Assembly (NCBI GenBank): GCA_003155465.1
Contig: PMCR01000351.1
Location: 19,945-35,625 of the forward strand
DNA length: 15,681 bases
Reading direction: 5' to 3'
Source of the DNA: Myxococcales bacterium
GTDB taxonomy: Bacteria; Myxococcota; Polyangia; Fen-1088
Position numbers and translations under genes: made by a program. Shown here one piece after another: positions 8,401 through 13,300 of the stretch (positions are counted from its first letter, which is position 1; each line of letters starts with the position of its first letter). The notes beneath the pieces were generated by a model. It was not told the origin of the DNA, ran no database searches, and saw nothing but the letters and a program-made list of their open reading frames with translations.

Positions 8401-9877
8401 GGCGGCGCCCTTGCGCGATCTCGTGGCCCGCTACGCGCGCACGCATGGGTCGTTCAGCCGGGAAGCCGCCGCCGCCCGTCTGGGTTTGCCGCCCGACACA
8501 CTGACCGCAGTGTTGGGCGCATTGGTTGCCGAGGGCCGTTTGCTGGAAGGGGAATTTTGCCCCGGCGGCACCGGCCGCGAATATTGCGACGCCGAGGTCC
8601 TGCGCGTGTTGCGCGCGCGCTCGCTGGCACGACTGCGCAAAGAGATCGAGCCCGTGGACGCGTTTGCGTTTGGCCGCTTCTTGCTCGACTGGCAAGGAAT
8701 TGGTCAGCGGCGCGGCCGCGAGGGCTTGCTCGACGTCGTGGCGCAATTGCGTGGCTGCGCCTTGCCCGCGTCGGCGCTGGAAAGCGAAATCCTGCCTGCG
8801 CGCGTGGCGGGCTACCAGCCGGCTGACCTCGATGCCCTGTGCGCCTCGGGCCAGGTGCTGTGGCTGGGGGTGGAGCCGCTCGGGCAGGTGGAGGGTCGGA
8901 TCATGCTGCTTCGGCCCGACGACGACGCCCTGTTGGCCCAGCCGGTGAATCCAGTGCCGGGAGAGCTGGCCGGCCGCATCCGGCAAGCCCTTGGCCGGCG
9001 CGGGGCTATCTTTCTTCACGACCTTACGCGTGAGGTGCCTGTTTTCGACCACGACCTGGAAGAAACCCTGTGGGCCATGGTGTGGGCCGGCGAAATCATG
9101 AACGACACATTGGCCCCTTTGCGTAGCCGTTTGGTTTCCATTGTCATTCCGCCTAGGCGATTCGCCAGGACTTTAGGCGCGGCGGGCCGCTGGTCATTGC
9201 GGCCGCTTCCCAGTCGCGCCATCAACGACACTGAGGCACGCACTGCCCTGGCGTCTGCCCTGCTTGCCCGCTACGGCATTGTCACGCGTGAAACGGCGCA
9301 CGCCGAGTCAGTGCCGGGTGGCTTTTCCGCAATCTATGATGTCCTGACCGGCCTGGAGGAGCGCGGACGGATTCGGCGCGGCTACTTCATCGCGGGCCGC
9401 GGCGGTTTGCAATTTGCCCAGCCAGGGGCCGACGAACGCCTGCGCCTGCAAGCCGGCGAGCCGAGTGACGACAGTCCGGGGCCGATTGTCCTGTCCGCTG
9501 TTGATCCCGGCAATCCCTATGGCGCCCTGTTGGAATGGCCCGCCAGCCACAGTGAAACCGCGGCTCGCCCCCAGCGCGTTTCCGGCGCCACAGTGATTCT
9601 CTGGCGCGGTTGCCTCATTGGACACCTGCGCGGCAGGAACCTGTTGACCTTTCTGCCCGCCGAAGACCCCGATCCCTATGCGCGTGCCCTGGTTGCCGGG
9701 CTCAATGACCTGGTCGACCGCATTCGTGGCCGCGTGTTGGTGCTGGAAACCATCGACGGCCAGATCGCGCCGAATCACCCCCTGGCGCCGGTCTTCGTCG
9801 AGCGGGGTTTCCGGGTACTCGGCCCCTACCTGGATCACCGCCCGGTGGGAAGTGCGTTTCTCGACGAGAGAGGGTGA
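5489..9877 (+). CDS. lhr: Large Lhr-family ATP-dependent DNA helicase
   Basis: Lhr is a superfamily-2 3'-to-5' single-stranded DNA translocase/helicase with roles in DNA repair. From ATG 5489 the protein has 1462 residues, normal for the long Lhr class. The start LALFHPPVRDWFARELG is typical. Visible motifs: Walker A APTGSGKT (45-52), Ia VYVSPLKALAVD (78-89), ITTPES (141-146), motif II DEIH (168-171), motif III LSAT (205-208), FVNSR, motif V ATSSLELGIDMG, and motif VI QRIGRACH (367-374), where family members normally have GRAGH. Winged-helix and beta-barrel parts follow to roughly 850. The remaining 600 residues form the long-Lhr C-terminal region, with AlkZ-like winged helices as known for the family. 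A GTG at 5471 would add six residues; the ATG is preferred because LALFHPP then sits near the N-terminus, as in homologues. It stands alone, with no ligase or nuclease partner adjacent. Confidence 0.96.
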   Translation: MPRDGLALFHPPVRDWFARELGRPTRAQELGWKPIRAGQSTLLLAPTGSGKTLAAFLSAVERIMWSAEPAEDKRCRVVYVSPLKALAVDVDRNLRAPVTGICDVAAAAGVSVNVPRIEIRTGDTARNDRARMLRHPPDILITTPESLYLMLTSRARSLLGAVETVIVDEIHAIAASKRGSHLALTMERLEALNVSRARPLQRIGLSATQRPLDEIARLLGGFADDKPRPVTVVDAGARKQLEITVETPRGRREDEPAVSGSASPWPEIHARIVELIRQHRTTLVFVNSRVLAERLASGLNELAGEELALAHHGSLAQDKRREVEERLKAGALRALVATSSLELGIDMGAIDLVVQLEAPASVASGMQRIGRACHGVGGIPRGIVIAKHRADLIACGAAAAAMRASDIEPIAFPRNPLDVLAQQIVAIAIEGPVPVDDVHDLVRRAAPFAELPRSAFDGVLDMLSGRYPSHEFAGLRPRITWDRKHNTIVARTGARSLAVTNGGTIPDRGLYGVYVGGEAGTGKGGLRVGELDEEMVFELRVGQVFLLGASSWRAESITHDRVIVSPAPGEPGKLPFWHGDRPGRALAFGLQVGELARKTALLDETAARRSLMDDGRLDESAAVELLAYLRKQLEATGDIPSDRTIVVERYLDDLGDWRVCVLAPFGLRVFAPWALAVRARLVERHAGEIDLHYTDDGMVFRIPACDEPPPTEVFLPPSAEVQEVVTAALAGSALFAARFRESAARALLLPRRFPGRRTPLWAQRRRAGDLLSAVAHFPSFPIVLEAYRECLADAFDMPGLIEMLRRVELRRTRVVTVTSRAPSPFAAAVLFSYVANFMYLGDAPPAERRAQALSIDVAQLREILGEASLRDLLSPEVIEEQERILQRLTYPLKNADAVHDLLLSLGPLRPDEIAARAGAAWLGELETAGRTIRVRVAGEERVAAVEDAARLRDALGARLPDGIAAAFLEPVAAPLRDLVARYARTHGSFSREAAAARLGLPPDTLTAVLGALVAEGRLLEGEFCPGGTGREYCDAEVLRVLRARSLARLRKEIEPVDAFAFGRFLLDWQGIGQRRGREGLLDVVAQLRGCALPASALESEILPARVAGYQPADLDALCASGQVLWLGVEPLGQVEGRIMLLRPDDDALLAQPVNPVPGELAGRIRQALGRRGAIFLHDLTREVPVFDHDLEETLWAMVWAGEIMNDTLAPLRSRLVSIVIPPRRFARTLGAAGRWSLRPLPSRAINDTEARTALASALLARYGIVTRETAHAESVPGGFSAIYDVLTGLEERGRIRRGYFIAGRGGLQFAQPGADERLRLQAGEPSDDSPGPIVLSAVDPGNPYGALLEWPASHSETAARPQRVSGATVILWRGCLIGHLRGRNLLTFLPAEDPDPYARALVAGLNDLVDRIRGRVLVLETIDGQIAPNHPLAPVFVERGFRVLGPYLDHRPVGSAFLDERG

Positions 9878-10351
9878 TGCTTCTGCTTGTCCCAGACCGC
9901 GCGCAGCGCTGGCGACCAGAGATCGTCGCTAGGGAAGTCGGCCGCTGCGCAAGAGGCGCCGGACCTCGTGGTGGGCGAGCAGCGCAAGGATGTGGAGGCA
10001 CTCGGCGCGGTTTTCGAAGAGGAAGCGCAGTTTCAGGTTGCCGCGACACTCGAAGGTCGTGGTGCGTAGCCTGCGGATGGCAAGACCGGCGTGCAGATGG
10101 GGTCCTTCGCCATCGCACCGGTGGTGCGTCGGGCTTTGCAATCTGCGCAATCGCGACTTTCTTTCTACTGACCTCTCTTTTACTGAGCCGTGTGCGAAAA
10201 CGGATTCACTGCCCGTGGAACGTCTTAGCGGCCGTGCCGGTCGCTGGGTGCGTTGGTTCTTTTGGGCAAAGGCGTGAGCTGTAGAGCCGGGGAAAGACAC
10301 TGCGCCTTGATCGCCAGGCTGTCCCTGCTTGTCACTATCTGGGAGAATTGG
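9878..10351. other. Intergenic region between lhr and the kelch gene
   Basis: This 474-base gap has no convincing plus-strand gene. The frame starting at the lhr stop (ATG 9877) is arginine/glycine-rich with no domain pattern. The first part carries a protein-like minus-strand fragment (9929-10114). From about 10135 to 10200 the composition becomes pyrimidine- and AT-richer, as expected for a promoter region of the kelch gene, but no good -35/-10 pair could be assigned. GGGAGA at 10341-10346 is the ribosome binding site for the ATG at 10352. No clear terminator follows lhr. Confidence 0.5.
9929..10114 (-). pseudogene. Protein-like fragment, possibly the end of a toxin-like protein
   Basis: A minus-strand frame of 61 codons ending in TAG at 9929 has mostly G or C in third positions. 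It contains IRRLRTTTFECRGNLKLRFLF and then LHILALLAHHEVRRLLRSG. The beta-strand pattern followed by a His and an 'EV-R' ending faintly resembles the C-terminal half of ParE/RelE-type toxins, but no catalytic signature can be confirmed. There is no plausible start codon with a ribosome binding site, and the upstream sequence in this frame is not protein-like. No antitoxin-like partner is seen. It could be an N-terminally truncated remnant or a chance frame. Confidence 0.25.
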
Positions 10352-13300
10352 ATGAAGTTTCAAAGAAGCGTCGTCGCTGCGGTGCTCCTGCTCGCCACTT
10401 GCAACGACGATCATCACGGCAACAGCACTCGTCCTGAGTCTTCCCGCGCGGCTCTGGGCGTCTTGCCCGCAGGCGAGATCGCCACCTGGACCTTCGCCGG
10501 CCCACCCCTGGTGCAGGCCCCAGTCTGGCGTTTTCTGCAGTCGGCCGCCTTCGACGAAACCCGCAAGGTGCTGATGATGTTTGGCGGCTTGTTTTTTGAC
10601 TACACGGTCAACAATTACCAGGCGTCCCCGGAATTGTGGGAGTGGGATCCCGCGACCGGCCTGTGGACCAACCGCCGCCCCACGCCTCCGGGTGACAAGC
10701 CCTACCGGCGCGCGGGCGCGGGCATGGTCTTCGATTCGGTTCGCAACAAGTTGGTCATCTTCGGAGGGCGCACGACCAACGCCACCAACTACGCCGAGAT
10801 CTGGGATTGGGATCTCGCCAGCGGCTTCAGCGACCGCACCGGCTCGGACCTGGGGCCGGCCGCCCGCAGTCAGCACGGCATGGTGTTCGAGAAGTCCACC
10901 GGCAACGTGCTGGTCTTCGGGGGCGGCGTGGCCCAAATATCCTCGCTTGAGCCCACCGGCCGGGCCGACGTGTCGGTCGCGTTTGGCGACACCTGGGAGT
11001 GGAATCCCTCGACCGGCAAATGGACCGAACTGCAACCCAAGAGCGCGCCCAGCGCCCGCTACGACTCCACCCTGGTCTGGGACAGCAAACGCAACGTCGC
11101 TGTCCTGTTCGGCGGCATGGAGAGAGCGCAGGCCGGGACCAACGGAGTTCCCAAGCAGGACACATGGGAATGGGATCCGGCAACCGCAAGCTGGACCAAT
11201 TGGACGCGCCCGGGGCCCAAGCCCAGCGTGCGCTACGGCCACGCCATGGCCTACGATCCTGGCCGCGGCGTGATTGTGCTGGCGGGCGGCTGGGACATCG
11301 ACACTGGCGACGGCCTCGCTGACGTTTGGGAATGGGATCCGACTGCGGGGACGTGGACCGAGCGCCTGACTGGCAGCGAGGCCAACCTGCCTCCGGCGCG
11401 CATGTACGCCTCGCTCGTCACCGACTCCTCGCAGAACCATCTTGACCTCATAGGGGGCCAAGCCTTTCACAACACCAACCTGCCGGCCGGGGAGATCTGG
11501 GAGTTAGTGCCTGCCACAGCGAGCTTCACCGACCGCACGCCCGTGCCGCCCAAGGGCTGGCCCATCCCGCGCACGGATGCTGCCATGGCCTTCTGCCTTG
11601 CCACCGGCAAGACCTACGTATTCGGGGGTGGGGGCGACTACGAAACGCTGGACGACCTGTCCGAATGGGACGGGACCTCTTGGGCTTCGGTCGCCGGCGA
11701 CGTACGACCCGCCGGCCGCAGGAGTGCGGCGATGGCCTACGACCCATTTCGCACGTCACTCATCCTGTTCGGCGGCCAGGACCAAGACGGCAACTACCTC
11801 GGTGACACCTGGGAATGGAGCAGTGCCACCCGAAAGTGGACCCAGCTTTACCCCAAGGCAAGTCCGGAGCCTCGGTACAGCCACGGCATGGTGACCGATT
11901 CGGGGCGTGCCAAGGTGCTGCTCTTTGGCGGCGAGATCTACTGCGATTCCACAGTTTCCAGCGGCACTTGCACACCCAACCAGGTTTGGGAGTGGGATGG
12001 TCCAAACACCACCTGGACCAACCGGACAACCGTCCAGCTCACGCGGGTGCCGGAGGGCAGGGTGTCTCCGCTCTTGAGTTTCGATGAGGGCCGGCAAAAA
12101 ATGTTCCTTTTCGGGTGCCCCGAGGAGGGCACCCATACGTACAACAGCGTTTTCTGGGAGTGGGATCCTGTTTCGGCAGGCTGGTCGTTGCGAGGCATGG
12201 CAGACGACCTGAACGTCACTTGTCAACTCGACGTGACCCGTGTGGTGTACGACAGCCGGCGCCACCGACAGATCTTGATAAAATCGCCGGACTACCACAC
12301 GGCTGTAATCGATACCTGGGAGCTGGATACCGAGGGCCCGACTCTCTATAAAAGGGTTGTCTCTTCGGGTCCAGTAGCGCGCACCGGCGAAGCGGTGGCC
12401 TTCGACAGGCAGCGTGGCGTGGTGGTGCTTTTCGGCGGCAGCTTGACCGCGGATCCCTATTTGGCCATCGACGAAACCTGGGAGTACAAGGTCACGAATC
12501 TCGGCAACGGTGAGGCGTGTACCCCCGACACGGCGTCGACCTGTGCCTCGGGTTTCTGCGTGGGTGGTGTGTGCTGCAAGGTCGCGCTCTGCGCCGGCGC
12601 CTGCCAGTCGTGCGGCGTCGTCGGGCACGAAGGCACATGCGCGGCGGCGGGCCCGGAAACGGGTAGCGGCTGCGAAGAAGGGCAGGCTTGCGACGGCAGC
12701 GGCAATTGCAAGGCGAAGAACGGCACGGCTTGTTCCAGCGCGGTGGCCTGTGCTTCGGGCTTCTGCGTGGATGGCGTGTGTTGCGAGAGTGCGTGCACGG
12801 ACACCTGTGTTTCGTGCAACCAGGCCGGTCGGGCGGGCAAGTGCTCGGCCTACGCCGTGGGCAGCGATCCCGAGAAGGAATGCAGCCCGGGCAGCGGCCT
12901 GTGCCGTTTGGTCTGCAATGGCGCCGGAAGCTGCGATGCTCCGCCCTCCGGCATGCCCTGTGGTCGCTGCACGGTTTGTGACGGCCTCGGCTCGTGCGTT
13001 GCCCCCGATCCTCCTCTTTGCAGCACCGACGCCGGTGCGGGCGGCAGTGGCGGCACTGGCGCGGGCGGTGCGGGTGGTTCCAGCTCAAGTGGTTTTGGCG
13101 GCGCGGGTGGCACGATCGCAGGTGGACGAGGAGGCGCAAGCAGCCTCGGCGGCACGTCCACAGTCGGCGGTGCCGTGAGCGGCGGCGTAGGCGGCTCCAG
13201 CAGCCCCGGGGGAAACACGGCAACAGGCGGCGCCGGCGGCGCGGTGGCTTCGACTGGTTTGGACGCCGGTGCCGGTGCCGACGGAAGCGGTGGGACGCGC

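Noticed and set aside
9874..10284. Plus-strand frame overlapping the lhr stop, suggesting a coupled small gene
   Set aside because: Arg/Gly/Cys-rich peptide with poor third-position bias and no recognisable fold; the opposite strand looks more protein-like in this stretch.
10263..10305. Possible riboswitch (GGGCAAAGG...GGGGAAAGACACTG resembles pieces of GEMM or cobalamin aptamers)
   Set aside because: The conserved core elements of either class and their paired stems are not present in the right order.
10115..11470. Long minus-strand frame opposite kelch array 1 (upstream part of the frame ending at 9929)
   Set aside because: Repetitive 'GIPLP/RIPFP' peptides are the antisense reading of the WEWDP codons. 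Only the last 61 codons, outside the kelch gene, look independent.
11756..12628. Minus-strand 290-codon frame opposite the end of kelch array 1
   Set aside because: Composition and repeat pattern follow the antisense of the kelch codons; the plus-strand frame is continuous and paralogous to the second half.
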